DNA of 64,000 bases from contig JAIUCV010000277.1 in assembly GCA_026724425.1 (NCBI GenBank), positions 186,001-250,000 on the forward strand, written 5' to 3'. Under the pieces are notes generated by a model that was not told the origin of the DNA, ran no database searches, and was given only the letters and a program-made list of their open reading frames with translations. Every line of letters starts with the position of its first letter. Positions within the stretch are counted from its first letter, which is position 1. The stretch is from Erythrophleum ivorense. Its lineage: Eukaryota > Streptophyta > Magnoliopsida > Fabales > Fabaceae. Below, piece by piece: positions 1 to 11,500 of the stretch. A program made the translations under genes and the position numbers.

Positions 1-321
1 TAAGGATATGTTTGATTTTATTTTTATTTTAATATTTTTAAAATAAAAATTTAAAAAAATTTTTGAGAATAAAAAAAATTAAAAAATTTATTTAAATCAT
101 TATTTTAAAAAGTAATTATTTTTTATTTTTTTTCTAATTCTGTAGAACAAAAGTTATGAAACACACAAAAAAATGTTCTGATTTTTTTATTTTTGAAAAC
201 AAAATTTTATTTTTTTGTTTTACAAAATACTTCATTAAAAACACATTGTCAAATAAGTTTTTTTATTTTTTTATTCTTAAAAATAAGAAACTTTCTGAAA
301 ACAAAAAACCAAACAGGCCCT
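1..321. repeat. AT-rich tail of a MITE-like repeat, cut by window edge
   Basis: Very AT-rich sequence with long A and T runs ends in aaccaaacaggccct at 307-321. This looks like the right terminus of short inverted-repeat elements whose ends read roughly aggcctgtttggtt; similar gtttggtt termini recur near 12.1-13.1 kb. The other end would lie left of the window. The small open frame here is low complexity and I do not treat it as a gene. Confidence 0.35.
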
Positions 322-429
322 AAAATTCTGATTCCATTATTTTGTAAGATGAAAAAAGTACTCATTGAGAAAAAAAAAAAGGAAGTCGATGCAGCGATGC
401 TGCATCATTACAATTTTTTCACATATATC

Positions 430-1165
430 CAATGTTTTTAAAATCGGACTGGTCATTGAATCGGTGGAAGTACTGGTTCACGGTTCATTGGTCGAACCGT
501 GGTTGAACCGTGGTCGAACTGGTAATAATTAAATATATTATTTTAAAAAATTTTATGTATTAAATTGTTAATATAACAAATAAATATTAGTAAATTTTAA
601 ATATTTGATTACTAATTCAATATTTTTTAAGATATTATAAAAATTAATGTTTAATTTAAAATAAAAATTATCTATGATTAAAAGTTAAGAATATTTAATA
701 TTAAGTTTTTAGAATTCCTAAATTATATTAAGATTTTACTTATTATTAAAAAAATAAAATAATAAATAATAATTTTAACTAAATATCTTGATATTTGAGA
801 GAAGTGTCATTAGGAAATTGAACATAATATAAAGTAAGTATAAAAAATAATTAATTATGCACATTTTATTTTTTTTATATTCTCTTTCTTTTAAAAAAAA
901 TTATATTTCAAGTCCCTCATCTTTTTTATTATTTTCTATTTTTAATTTGTTAAATTTATTCAAGATAAATTATTCTATTATATAAAAAAAATAAAAAAAA
1001 TTTTGCTTCAGACCGGTTCAAACCAATTTTTTCGGTCTAATTTTCACCAGGTTTCACCGGTTCTTGACTGATTTTTTGCTTGGCTGATTTTTAACCTCAA
1101 CCAAACCGGACCAGGGACCTGTTCCCGGTCAAATTGGCCGGTTCGGTCCGATTTTGAGAACTATG
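430..1165. mobile_element. hAT-like MITE with 8 bp target duplication
   Basis: The left end starts caatgtttttaaaatcggac and the right end, read on the other strand, starts catagttctcaaaatcggac, so the termini are imperfect inverted repeats. The exact 8 bp word catatatc stands at 422-429 and again at 1166-1173, which is the target duplication length of hAT elements. Inside each end are runs of ggttcggt/gaaccg type; the middle is AT-rich. No coding frame is present, so it is non-autonomous. A second, more decayed member of the same family lies at 17294-18129. Confidence 0.75.
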
Positions 1166-1173
1166 CATATATC

Positions 1174-1685
1174 AGAATTCGAACTCGTGTACATATATGC
1201 CCATGCCAGCCCATTCGCTACTGCTAGTGTTGGATTATTTGGTCCCTCGAACAAGGCGAGGATGGATTCTTTACAATTACTTCAATAATTACACAGGATG
1301 TAGTTATTTTAAAATGAGATATTTCTTCTTTTTCTTTTTCAATTTTAGGTCTTGAATATAGTCAGAATTTTAAAGTATAATTTTTTTGGAATTATAATCT
1401 TTGGTTTCTCAATTTTGATTTTTATTTTTAAATTTATAATTTAAGACCTAAAATTAAAAAAATACTCCATTTTAGGATGATTGTATCCTCTCATATCACA
1501 CTGTAAAAGATCCATGGGGAGTGTGAATGATAAATAAAGATAAGAAAGAGAATTTGCAGCTACACATATGTACAATACAATCATAGCAAAAGAAAAAGAG
1601 AAATTGTTTTGAAGATATATCGTAAAAAAGAAAAAATTACAATTAATTAGACTATAAATTGATAAAATAAAAAGAGAGTTAAAGA
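1174..1685 (-). pseudogene. Remnant of intron 1 of a second BCAT copy
   Basis: This stretch resembles intron 1 of the BCAT gene at 8562-13322. The word actcgtgtacatatatgccc near 1185 corresponds to actcgtgtacacgcctatgc near 12028, and 1540-1685 follows 13090-13240 with shared words such as aattgttttgaaga. The intact intron has MITEs in between that are missing here. With the broken exon 1 at 6.4-6.5 kb this is the left part of a second BCAT gene. Its later exons would lie left of the window or are lost. The match was made by eye. Confidence 0.55.
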
Positions 1686-1986
1686 TAAAGAGAATAAAAA
1701 GAAGGAGGACGAGAACTTTTCCTCACACAAAACAAAGGATTAGAAAGATTTTTTTTTCACTTTGCTTAATTTGCTCAAAGAGAATATTCTTATATGAGCT
1801 AAATTACTTAATAAAATAATACATAAGAAAACCCACATATAGAGAAATATTAATTGCAACTTGTGGCTAGTGTAATCCTTTATTTCAGCAAGGTGGGCAC
1901 CTACATGCAAAAGTGGAAACATGGATTGTCAGGAGATAGCTTGTGGTGCATATAATTTATGGGAAAAAGTCGAAGACTTCTTAATA
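1686..1986 (-). repeat. 3' LTR of the copia element
   Basis: Positions 1686-1915 align almost base for base with 6163-6392, sharing for example cctcacacaaaacaaagga and atattaattgcaacttgtgg. A further 71 bp, 1916-1986, reach the polypurine tract and have no partner in the other LTR, so the other LTR is truncated. The two LTRs differ at many sites, which points to an old insertion. Confidence 0.8.
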
Positions 1987-1994
1987 CTCCCTTT
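1987..1994 (-). other. Polypurine tract of the copia element
   Basis: The minus strand reads aaagggag immediately before the inferred start of the 3' LTR (tattaag, probably once tgttaag). This is the expected plus-strand priming site of an LTR retrotransposon. Confidence 0.5.
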
Positions 1995-4900
1995 AAATAA
2001 CTTTTCCTCTTATTGAAGACCTTGTAGTCACACCAAGTTGTCTTTTAAATTCTCCAAATTTCGAATCATCAAGTCCTTTTGTAAATATATCTTTAGTTTG
2101 ATTTTCAGTTTTGATATACTTCATTTTAATGTTGCCTCGTAATACCTTTTCTCGGATAAAATGATAGTGTACCTCCATATGTTTTGTTCTAGCATGAAAC
2201 AGTGGGTTTCTTACTAAATGAATTGTTGATTGATTGTCATAATATAACTTCACTGCGTAATCAATTGGTTGATGTAGATCTCGTAATAGCTATATAAGTC
2301 ATATACATTCTTAAGCTATCATAGCTGTTACTTTGTATTTTTCTTCTGTACTTGATAGAGATACAGAGGGTTGTCTCTTACTACACCAAGATACTACTCT
2401 TAAGCCTAGGTTAAACATATAACTAAACATATACCTAGTAGTTAAATGATGAGCCAGAGTGAGATAGATCAAATTACCAACTAATTGCCTATACATTATG
2501 ACATCCTCCAATTCCTTTCCTTTTGTGGGGCACAGTTTAGCATTCACCTCTATGGGTGTTGAAATTAGCTTACAATCTAACATGTCATATTTTTTTAACG
2601 AGTCTTAAGGATACTTTTGCTGACACAGAAATAATCCTTCCTTGGTTCTCTTGGCCTCAAGTCTTAAAAAATATTTTAATTCTCCAAGCTTCTTCATTTG
2701 GAATCATACAGATAATTTACCTCTTGTTCGATAAACTTCTTTTTCATCATCTCCAGTGATGATAAGGTCATCTATAACTAGTTTACTATTTTGTACTTTC
2801 ACAAATAAACTCGAGTTAGCTGGTGCCATTGAATATCTATTTTGCAAAAGAAATTTTTCAATCTTCCTGTACCATGCTCTTGGTGCCTACTTTAATCCAT
2901 CTAGCGCATTTTTCAATTTGCACACATAATTCGGGTAAACCTTGCTCTCGAAATCCTTTGGCTATTCTATATATATTTCTCAATCTAACTCACCATATAA
3001 AAATGCATTATTGACATCCATCTGCCAGAACCTTTGAGATTTGTTGGCTACTAGTGCTAACAGCATATGCATTGTAGTTATTTTAGCCATTGGACTAAAT
3101 ATCTTATCATAGTCTAACTTGTATTTTTGTGAAAAAACTCGAGCCACTAAACAAGCCTTGTACCTTTCTATTAATCCATCGGTACAAGTCTTCACCTTGT
3201 ATACCTATTTACAATAAATAGGTTGTACTTTAGTAGGTTATGGCACTAATTCTTAGGTTTCATTGCCTTGATCTCTTCTTCTGTTGCATCTCTCCACTCT
3301 TTTGACCAAAATGCTTTTTCATATGTACTTGGTTCTTTCATGCCATTATCTTCAACCAATGCTGCATTAGCATATTTTGGGTTTAGCTTTTGAACCCTTT
3401 TAGACCTCTTTCCTTGTTGTTAAGGAACTTCATAGAATTCTTTTATCTGATTTGGTCTCTCATCCTCTAGAGACCTAATATGAACTCCTGTTTGCCAGGG
3501 GTTTTTTTTGTTCTGGTGACTTTACTCTAACTTGATCACCACTCAACACATCTTCTAATGTTAACTACTCTTCCTCATTTTCTGGTTGCACCTCTTTTTG
3601 TTTTTGTACCTCTTCTATAATTTCCTTTAAATCTGGTTGCAACACTATTTGTGATGACCACCATGATGATGCTTCATCAAACATTACATTTCTGGACACG
3701 TAACAATGTCCCATTGTTGGATTACAATATCTCCACCCTTTTCGTTAGCTATTGTAACCAACAAATATATAATAGATCACCTTCTTGTAAAACTTGCTAT
3801 GTTCTTGTCTTGGCACAAACACATAGCAAATACAACCAAATACTCGAATATAACTCATCAATGGCTTTGTGTCCTACAATTTCTCATGTGATGAAATAAA
3901 CCCAAGCTTGGGTTGTCATATCTTGTTGATGACACAGATGATTGCTTTCAAGTACTCTATCTAAAAATGTGGTAGAATATTTTTAGCGTGTAGCATCCTC
4001 TTGTACATCTCTGCCAAATGTCGATTCTTCCTTTTTGTAGCTTCATTTTGTTATGGAGTATTCGAACAGGTTAACTATTGCCTTATGGCCCACTTCTGTA
4101 AATACTTAGTAAACTCCTTTGAGGTGTATTCTCTCCCGTTATCAGTGTGTAAGCATCGAATTCTGCATTCATCTTCTTTCTCAACCTTTTCTTTAAACTC
4201 ATTGAACTTTATTAAAGCTTTTAATTTCTCTTTCATAAAATTTATCCATACGTACCTTGAAAAGTCATTAATAAATGTGATCATGTATCAATTTCTGCTT
4301 ATCAAAGGCTGGTTCACTGATCCAAAAACATTTAAATGTACTAACTCTAATGGCGCCTCTGCTTTGTATCTTGACTATTCATATGATAATTCATGAGTTT
4401 TGCCATATTGATATCCTACACGGATAGTGTTATCTTGTATTTCTAAATTTGGCAACTCTTACTATGAATTTCTTTATCATTGCCTTCAGTCGATTATAAC
4501 TCATATGCCTGAGCCTTGCATGTTACAAATCTGCTATCTCATTCTTTCTTATCTTGTCTATGTATGCTACCTGAGTTGACATTACGTAGATGGACTCAAG
4601 CCACCTTCCTTCTACAAGCTGTGGATTTGTGGGTGTCAAATTCCAGAACACCTTCACATTTTTAAGCCTGAACATTACATAATTTCTTAAAGATGTTAGC
4701 TGTGCAATCGATAGTAAATTCTTCTTCATCCTAGGTACATGATAAACATGGTCCACCTATACCCTGAAGTGAATTAAAGCAGGGGACAATAGCCAATATG
4801 GGCAATTGGTAACCTATAGTTATTTGCTGTCACCATAACTCGTTTTCTTTAATACTTAGACATGTTGAGTAGTTTTTTCTTGTCTCTTATCATATGGTTG

Positions 4901-6149
4901 GAGCAATTAGAATCAACGATCCAGTTTTCATTATAATTAATTGACTTATCATTCAAAGCTGCTAGTGCAAGCTCTTCTGCTATTTGTCTATGCATGATGC
5001 GATAATTTCTTCACAGTTGTTCCATTCAATATGTCCTCCATATTCTAGGTCTTTATTAAAACTAGATTCTTCTATAACAAATGATGCTAAAAAACCCCAT
5101 TCTTTTTCACTTTCATTTAAGTTAAAGGTTGCAACATTACCTTTCACCTTATCTATTCAACAATTACAAGAAAAAGGTTTTTCTTACCACCCTTTTAGCA
5201 TTGATCGTCTTAGCATAAAATCATTTTTCTTTTCTTTCATCTCTGTATTAAGGTTGTCTAACTTCCCCTTGCTATGGACCTCGCCCACGTTGGCTTTTTT
5301 GCCACCTTTGTTGTCTTCTTCTCGAGCTTTCAACTTTGTTGTTAGACTTTGCAATTGTCTTGTCTTTTTTAGGCACTCTTAATAAACGGGGTCTTGTCTT
5401 CCTCATTCATTGAAGTTTTAGACATTTACTTGTCTAAAGCTTCTTGGTTGGCCAAAATACTTGTTAACTTTATCAAAGTTGTTTCTTTAGCCCAACCTTG
5501 AGTAGTTTTAATTAACCCATGATATTTGAGATTTAATCCATGAATAATGATTTTTTGCTTCCTTACCTTATTAATTGCACTCTCTAAATCCATTTTTCCA
5601 ACTTTATTGCAAATGGATTTCACTTTGTAAAATATTGACTCAGCATCATGTCTCCTTGTTCAACGGATATGAGTTCATTCTCTAACAGTTACAGTTTTGC
5701 ACCATTCTTGTGAATATTGTCACTAAGGTATTTTAAACCTCTTTTAGTATTGTCGAGTCCTTGATTCGCTACAAGAACTCATCCTTCACTATAATGGACA
5801 ACATGTATATAGCTTTTCTAGCTCTAATCTTCAACTTCTTTTTTTTTTCCTCATCAGTTGGTGGAGTTGTCTCTGCGCGACTAACACCCCACAAGTCTTG
5901 GTCCAAGTATATACTACTAGATCCAAATGCTCCATATGTCATAGATGTTGTTATTAAGCTTTTCAATTGAGTTTGATGAAGATACAAGATTTGCCATAAT
6001 AATTAGTTAATGCCCATCACTCGACCAATTAAACTTGATTCTAAACCACCAAATATTATAATCCCAAATAGTGCGCTAACATAATCTCCTCATAACACAG
6101 TTCTTTGAAAACACGATCTGGCTTGGGCAAGCTAGCCCCTGATTACCTA

Positions 6150-6160
6150 CTTTGATACCA
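6150..6160 (-). other. Primer-binding site (initiator Met tRNA type)
   Basis: The minus strand reads tggtatcaaag next to the LTR end ...cttca. Plant copia elements typically carry tggtatcagagc here, complementary to the 3' region of initiator methionine tRNA, so one internal base differs. Confidence 0.75.
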
Positions 6161-6162
6161 AC

Positions 6163-6392
6163 TGAAGAGGATAAAAGGAAGGAGGAAGAGAAATCCTTCT
6201 CACACAAAACAAAGGACAAAAAAGATTTTTTTTTCTACTTTGCTTAATTGGCTCAAGGGAAATGTTTTGTATAGGCTAAATTATTTAATAAAATAATATA
6301 TAATAAAACCCACATATGAGGAAATATTAATTGCAACTTGTGGCCGGTGCAATCCTTTATTTTGGCAAGGTGAGCACGTACATGCAAAAGTA
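6163..6392 (-). repeat. 5' LTR of the copia element, truncated
   Basis: It starts tgaagagg on the plus strand, the complement of a ...cttca LTR end, and pairs with 1686-1915. It stops about 71 bp short of full length at 6392, where a 26 bp copy of nearby host DNA begins (6393-6418). Confidence 0.8.
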
Positions 6393-6680
6393 GCAGTGTA
6401 GAGAAGCGAGATGGGAAGTAAGGGAAGAAGAAAGAATAAGTGGAAGAAGCAATTGAGCTAAATTAAGAAACAAAGAGTCCAATGAATCATGGTGGCGGCT
6501 ACAAGTTGAGGAAAAGAATGCCAAAATAATTGGGAGGCAGTGTAGAGAAGCGAGATGGGAAGATGGCAACTCTATTTTAAGATGTAATATTATGTAGTTT
6601 TGATTTTTGATTCCGCGGAGTTGTATGTATATATAGCATAGCAGCATATCAAACATTAATTTCATTTTCGAAGATTTTGA
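6393..6680 (-). pseudogene. Broken exon 1 and core promoter of a second BCAT copy
   Basis: This block matches exon 1 and upstream DNA of the intact BCAT gene (13242-13510). The minus-strand ATG at 6490 begins MIHWTLCFLI and then meets a TAG at 6460-6458, where the intact gene reads MIQRTPCFPSLAR. The stop arises from a one-base loss relative to the intact copy (ttcccaagttta against ttcttaattta). The TATA region with its following word catatcaaaca is kept. The exon's 3' end and splice donor are gone, replaced by a short direct repeat and the truncated copia LTR. The copy cannot make BCAT from this start. Confidence 0.7.
6628..6636 (-). promoter_or_regulatory. TATA box remnant of the second BCAT copy
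   Basis: The sequence tatatatag lies about 140 bp upstream of the dead ATG. Its position and its flanks (agcatagcagcatatcaaaca) correspond to the TATA region of the intact gene at 13481-13487 (agcaacatatcaaaca). Confidence 0.4.
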
Positions 6681-7661
6681 AATAGATCAAATCATGGAAA
6701 GGGGGCATATTACCCATCCAAATCATATATGCTCTCACATCCCCACGTAGCCCTTGGGATCCCTTACAGCATCGCAAAGGCTGCCCACCACCTCACGTGC
6801 ACAAGAAGTTAGACCCACATAGACAAGAAATCAAACATCCATAAACGGCTCAAAAGTCAAATATGTTGATTAGAAATCGACAAGCAAAATTATATCTAGC
6901 TCAATTATTTTCCTCCAAATGCCATCCAACCCCACGCTCTCACCCGTGACAAGAAGTGAGACCATATTTCGAAAAAATTATAAAGCAAAGAAACGAAACC
7001 AAAAATCAATAGCTCAGATGCCTCAATTAAAAAATTATTAAATATCAAAGTCGGATTTTTTAATTTATTAAAAATATAATAAAAAATACGGTGCTCCCAA
7101 ATTGAGAGTCATTTTATTTATTTATTTTGTAAACTTAAACTGTGCAGCACAATAGAATATCTCTATATTTAAATATTATTACAAATCCTCAACAAGAAAA
7201 ATTATAAAGGAAAGGAGCAAAACATAAATCAACAGCTTAGATGCCTCAGTTAGAAAATGATTAAACATCAAATTCAGATTTTTTATTGTGTTAAAAATAC
7301 AATAGAGGATATAGTGTCCTTAAAAGGCAGTTTTATTTATTTATTTATTATTATTATTTGGTAAGCTTAAACTGTACAGCACAACAACAACAAAAATCTT
7401 CGTGCTTAAACATTATTACAAGGCTCCGATAAGAAAAATTACTTCCATTTCCCGTCATTTGACTCCAATTCTTGTCATACTATCAATCATCGAGAAGAAC
7501 CATCTCTATATCTAATACTTGCCAGAGAAAAATCATAGACAGAGATATTACAATTGTGCATCCACGAGTATCCTCACTTGCCAAATATATAAATGCTAAT
7601 CCTCCCAGTTTATTCTAAGCTTGTATTTTGTTGCCTTAGCAGCAGAGCACGTGTGTTCTAT
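6681..7661. other. Duplicated BCAT upstream region
   Basis: No gene is seen. Scattered words match the upstream region of the intact BCAT gene: catccaaatc and ctcacatccc near 6715-6740 with 13545-13585, cgacaagcaaaatta near 6878 with 13901, and tccatttcccgtcatttga near 7444 with 13919. It therefore belongs to the old tandem duplication. Confidence 0.5.
6978..7442. repeat. Direct tandem duplication of about 225-240 bp
   Basis: Unit one (6978-7200) and unit two (7201-7442) both run from attataaag.aaag through tcagatgcctca, a stretch with tttatttatttatt, then cttaaactgt.cagcacaa and end near gataagaaaaatta or caagaaaa. Identity looks near 70-75 percent by eye. No coding capacity. Confidence 0.65.
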
Positions 7662-8310
7662 TCTGCATAATTTTGTGCACATAAGGGAGATCAACACTTT
7701 CCAATCTACTCTGTGTTATGCATGATACGACTATTTTCTCTATATTAAATTGTGCATTTTCTCACATAGAAAGGAGCTCCGCTTCTTTTGACTCCTGCTA
7801 GTTGCATTATCTAGCACAAATTACAAGGTAATTTAAAGCGGATGGTATATTTAATTTGTTTCATAATTTTTGAAAATCGTATAGTGAAAGAGAGAAAAAA
7901 ACAAACAAATAAACTCAACATTGCACAACTAAGAAAATCTATATTTGCATTTACCAGAAAAGAAAAAAAAGAAAGGAATCTGATTATGAGCTGTAAAACA
8001 ATGAAAATATATGAATAAATAAAAGGTTGAAGGTAAAAAAGAGAAAAAGAATATCATTGACTTGTAATTTTAATATGTAAGGTCAATGAGCCATCTCATA
8101 AAACCAATGTAATAAAGCATTAATTAACATTTATTAGTCCTTAAAAGGCTTCTATATTATTGTACTCTGTTTTTTGTTGGGGGTGACACAATCTGGCAAA
8201 GTGTATGAGGGATCGCCTCAAGATGTTATTATTCTCAAATGGGTTAGTGTTCACAAATCAAGTATATCGCTACTCTTATCAATAATGATAGATTTTACCA
8301 TGATCGTGGT
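7662..8310. repeat. Intergenic repeat, copy 1 of 3
   Basis: This unit shares ordered words with 15668-16086 and 16087-16500: ctactctgtgttatgca, tagttgcattatctagcaca, aatttgtttcataa, aactcaaca..gcacaactaagaa, and gggttagtgttc..aatcaagtatatc. It is probably part of the BCAT segmental duplication, and the other location has since doubled it. No function is evident. Confidence 0.65.
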
Positions 8311-8561
8311 AAGTCTTATTTTACCGTAAACATCCAACACATTTTCTCATCAATCTTATTAATTTCCTTTTTATTGTCACAATACAACAATAAGTACAAA
8401 TCACCTCTCTCTCTCTCTTCTTGTAATACTTACACAAAGATAGCACAGCTCTTAAGCAATTTTCAGTATTGTAACATGATACGTAATTAACAGCTAGATT
8501 TTAAACAATATTAATCTGCAATTTTTTTGACCACATTTTTGCACATGAAAATACTAAAAGT

Positions 8562-11500
8562 TCAGTAAATCTCAAGGACCCACCCTTTTTTATCTTCAAT
8601 CGTACCCGTTTGAATACCTGTGAGGGTGGAGCACAGCTCTTGACAAATAGTTCCACCACCTGTTTTATATTCCATCCTGTAAATATAAAACCACATTTCA
8701 GCAATTTGTGACATATGAACGATGCATTTTTTATATGAGAACTTTCGCCACATGAATAGTGGACCTATATTCAAGTTGTGGAGATCCGTTACTCTGTTCA
8801 ACAACTGGAACTTGAAAATGAATTAAAATAAGAAAAATTATTGTTAAAGACTCAAGTTAGATATATTTATATTTCAAAAATAAAAAATTTTAATTTTAGG
8901 TCTGTAATTTTCCTATATAATTTAAATTTTTTATTTTTAAATCTTTCAAAATAATTTTAAAAATTAAGATCATTTAATATAAATATTTTTAATTTAAAAT
9001 GTTTAATAGTAATTTTTTTTTTCATAAAAATGGGTATTATCACAATTTCAAATGCCTGGTTGATTTTATATTAGCAATTATAAGTCAGTGGCGTTACTTT
9101 TTTACCTTCTACCCTGGTAAGTGATGCTCCCCACTGGGGCAACACCAACAGCAGTTCCAGTGCAGAAAACTTCATCAGCCTCCGCTAATTCATCCACTAC
9201 AACAGCCCGCTCCTCCACCTGAACAAATTTGGAGGATTTATGAGTATAATTCCAGCAAAAAATTAAGCTAGACAGCTCTCATCTAATTGCATCCATCATG
9301 TGGATTTCAAGTGTATCCATGACTAGCTCCTTGACGACTCTGCTTTGAAGAAAATTTCTGCTATTTTTTGTCATGAGAGAAAAAGTGCGGATAGCCGCAC
9401 TTACCAAATGTTAATAATATGTTTGCGAAAGGTCAAGAGTAAATTCAAGTATTATATAACAAGAAGCAACATAACAGGTAAGAAATGCGGAATGAATACC
9501 AAGTTTCATTTCAAGTATATATTATATATAGTAGCACCTGGTAGCCATGATCACGAACAATTTCAATAACACTTTTTCTGGTAATTCCAGGAAGAATGGA
9601 TCCGTTGGTAGCAGGTGTTGAGATGTCTTTGCCCTTGGATATTCAAAAACAAATAAGATGGCGGACCACTTGCAAGCATACACGTTGAGGCAAAAATGTG
9701 TAACGCAGTACACGCATATCTATAATTGGAAGAATACCTTTGCAATAAAAATGTTACAAGAAGAGACCTCCTCTAGATTTTTCTTAGTGGCAGAGTCGAG
9801 GTATAGCACATCTGAAAATCCTCCGTTCTTGGCTCTCATTTGTGCTTTCAAGACCTACATTTCAAGACAAAGAATACTTAATGCTCCAGACAACTCGATC
9901 ATGCATAGAGAATCTCAACCTCATCAAAATAATGTCAATTCCATTCTGTCAAAGGAATCGAGGAAAATTAGCACCAAAACGGTATACAGTGAACCAGTTT
10001 TTACTAGAATGTTGAATATCCTTTTTGATTCCAACATAGCCCAGGACTAAAAAGGAAATATTCAATATTGGCAAATTGTAATTACTGGGGCATAATTTGA
10101 AATGGTTTTGACGCTTCCAGTTCCGCGACGAGAAGCACGATCAAACTCCTCCTCCACGTACAAGTTAAGCGGTGCCGTACCTTCCTGCGAATGGCTTCAC
10201 AGAGTAAATTACTGATCGGCATGTTTATTTGGTTTGACTTAAGCTTTAGCAATTATTTTCTTTTAGAAAAAAAACAATGGGTCACTCGCTTTGAAATAGT
10301 TGCCAACGGGGGAAGCATATATGAGGAATGTATACTCCGGTGCTGGGGCCAAACCCAGTACAGGACCCGTTCCTATGAGCAGAGGCCTAAGGTACAACGA
10401 TCCCTTCCCCGGTGGAGGAACCTGCTTTGAACTTCCACGTAAGTCGAAAGTTCTACTTCTGATATCAAACACGATAACATAAAATGGAAATTACAATGCA
10501 ACAGAATTAATTACCCAGCGCCTATTAGCCAGGGCAGTTTGCTTTAAACCATCGACAAATTGATCCACGGAAGGTGATGGCATGCACATTCTTTCTGCAC
10601 CAATCTGCATGCGAATAGCATTCTGTTCTGGACGAAAGAGAAGCAGGTGCCCATTTTCCTTTTTGTATGCCTTTGTACCTTCAAATAGTCCCTGTTTAGA
10701 AATAGGAAGAGAGAAAACCAACACTGGGGGTGAATAACAAATAAGAAGTGAGAAAGGATCCAACCCAGCAACATTAAGTCCTTGACAGGATTAATTTTTA
10801 AAAGAGAAAGACATAATAAAGTATGAAAAATCCAGTTAAATAGTGGGTTTTACTTGGATTATAACTCCATCTCTTTCTAAAATTGAGAGGGTAGATTTTT
10901 TGTGACAAATTGAACGTATCCTTAAAACTTACTTGGCCGTAGTTTAGAACTCCAGCTGACGGGCTCACTTGAAAGTTCCCAAAAAGACTGAGTTGTCCTT
11001 GACCAAATTTCTGGTCCTCACTGCACTTGGTGACATACATGTAATCAGTTGGCATCAGTCCAAACCCAAGACCATCCCAGTCCACGTCCTCACTGCCAAT
11101 TCGATAAAGACATTTAGGAAAAAGAGAAATAGAAGGGGACCAATTAGAATAGATGACCAAATTTGTGGTTTATTTAAAGTGTAGAGGACAAAAGACTCGG
11201 GTAATACCAGGGGATTACGTACCTGTGAGGCGATGATGGTTCGGGCACTTGTTGAAGAGAGGATACTTGGGACGCAAAGCCACGGCAGCTACCTCCAATC
11301 TACAACCATTTGAAAGCATATGAATCAGAGAGGCCCGGGATTTGGAAATTAGATAACCGTGACTTTCTATGCTAGCAGAGTATAAAACAACAAGCATTTT
11401 TTGTTTCTTTAATTATTCAGGTTGAAGAGAAACTTACCGCTTTCAAAGTACAATAAGGACTCGTTAATATTCATAAATCACAACAAACTAACAATTAATG

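Larger units (their letters stand above)
1686..6392 (-). mobile_element. Degenerate Ty1/copia LTR retrotransposon
   Basis: On the minus strand the element reads 5' LTR (6163-6392), primer-binding site, gag, pre-integrase, integrase, reverse transcriptase, RNase H, polypurine tract and 3' LTR (1686-1986). Protein traces are a gag-like piece at 5426-5623, a pre-integrase motif (HVPRMKKNLLS) at 4523-4756, an integrase core piece (TFINDFSRYVW, HTDNGREY) at 4075-4284, a reverse transcriptase piece (QMDVNNAFLYGELD) at 2980-3195 and RNase H pieces (SWCSKRQPSVSLSSTE; YYDNQSTIHLVRNP) at 1993-2583. Domain order integrase before reverse transcriptase is the copia order. Many stops and frameshifts make it non-functional. 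It inserted near the start of intron 1 of the second BCAT copy. Confidence 0.9.
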
